DNA from: Bog-473 sp963791995
GTDB taxonomy: Bacteria > Actinomycetota > Acidimicrobiia > Acidimicrobiales > RAAP-2
Reading direction: 5' to 3'
NCBI GenBank assembly: GCA_963791995.1
Contig: CAWBUQ010000015.1
Span: 15,088 to 79,087 of the forward strand
Length of the DNA: 64,000 nucleotides
A program made the position numbers and the translations under genes. The first letter of the stretch is position 1. Each line of letters starts with the position of its first letter. Under the pieces are notes generated by a model. It was not told the DNA's origin and searched no databases. It saw only the letters and a list, made by a program, of their open reading frames with translations. Below, in pieces: positions 63,887 through 64,000 of this stretch.

Positions 63887-64000
63887 GTTTTTGCGAGCCG
63901 AGCCGGGGACTTGACGCCGTGGAGCGCCGGTGGTTCTAGGTCCGGTAGGGGAAACGGGTGGGCCGCCGCCACGAACGCCGAGCGATCAAGAAGCTCGGGT

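Larger units (their letters stand above)
57214..64000. mobile_element. left end of an integrative/conjugative element (right end outside window)
   Basis: The orphan tRNA-Lys 3' half marks the left boundary. To its right are only accessory functions: an HTH/nucleotidyltransferase pair, a MobF relaxase-helicase, a small coupled gene and an SSB with a following terminator. The first 1.4 kb is clearly lower in GC than the chromosome to the left. No integrase, type IV coupling protein or secretion genes appear, so it is incomplete here and could be conjugative or mobilisable. Confidence 0.8.

Noticed and set aside
1..64000. CRISPR arrays or rRNA genes.
   Set aside because: No series of regularly spaced identical repeats and no rRNA-like conserved segments were seen on either strand.

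Overview
The window is GC-rich, densely packed bacterial DNA. Its gene content is typical of an actinobacterium: many short-chain dehydrogenases, COG2159-type amidohydrolases, two DUF2236/rubber-oxygenase-like proteins, an acyl-CoA dehydrogenase, a DinB-type protein, LigD-type end-joining enzymes, an actinobacterial TraA relaxase, and frequent GTG starts. An uncultured Acidimicrobiia-like organism fits best, but this is inference, because no rRNA or marker gene is present.

Layout. 1-5.7 kb: a partial DinB gene, a DUF2236 oxygenase and a four-gene catabolic operon (SDR, amidohydrolase, acetoacetate-decarboxylase-like, amidohydrolase) with overlapping stops and starts. 5.8-25.6 kb: ordinary chromosome with transporters (DMT, SulP), a membrane-fused lipid kinase, an enoyl-reductase-like SDR, an acyl-CoA dehydrogenase, an NDH-2, NUDIX, aldo/keto reductase, ArfB, SurE, aldose epimerase, PanE, a large arylsulfatase and a secreted beta-propeller. 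25.7-31.3 kb: a xylose-type sugar ABC transporter (permease, ATPase, binding protein) with a ROK kinase and a PfkB kinase upstream. 31.3-42.5 kb: a central-carbon/redox block with a CoA-transferase, PEP synthase, 2-oxoacid:ferredoxin oxidoreductase (gamma, alpha, beta) joined to a GltD-like FeS flavoprotein, GAPDH and a phosphoribosyltransferase. Its intergenic regions carry related GAC-type palindromes that resemble DosR/NarL-family sites. 42.5-57.2 kb: an MFS transporter, a TIG-domain protein, a cyclopropane-fatty-acid synthase, an isocitrate/isopropylmalate-type dehydrogenase, a three-gene signalling operon (receiver-PP2C, CHASE3-type histidine kinase, Rcp1-like receiver), a split LigD (polymerase gene plus PE-ligase gene) and several membrane or secreted proteins.

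57.2 kb to the end: the left end of an integrative/conjugative element. The 3' half of a tRNA-Lys(CTT) gene marks the junction. Inside are an XRE-nucleotidyltransferase pair resembling a toxin-antitoxin, a MobF/TraA relaxase-helicase, a small gene and a single-stranded-DNA-binding protein. No integrase is seen, so it is probably beyond the right edge.

Many genes (about twenty) read through only if one or two single-base shifts are allowed, often at GC-rich repeats. These breaks cluster at 0.5-7 kb, 21-36 kb and 44-63 kb, while 7.2-21 kb is clean. Indel errors in the assembly explain this better than real gene decay, so such genes are listed as CDS spanning their full extent with the break noted. 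Coordinates of breaks are approximate.
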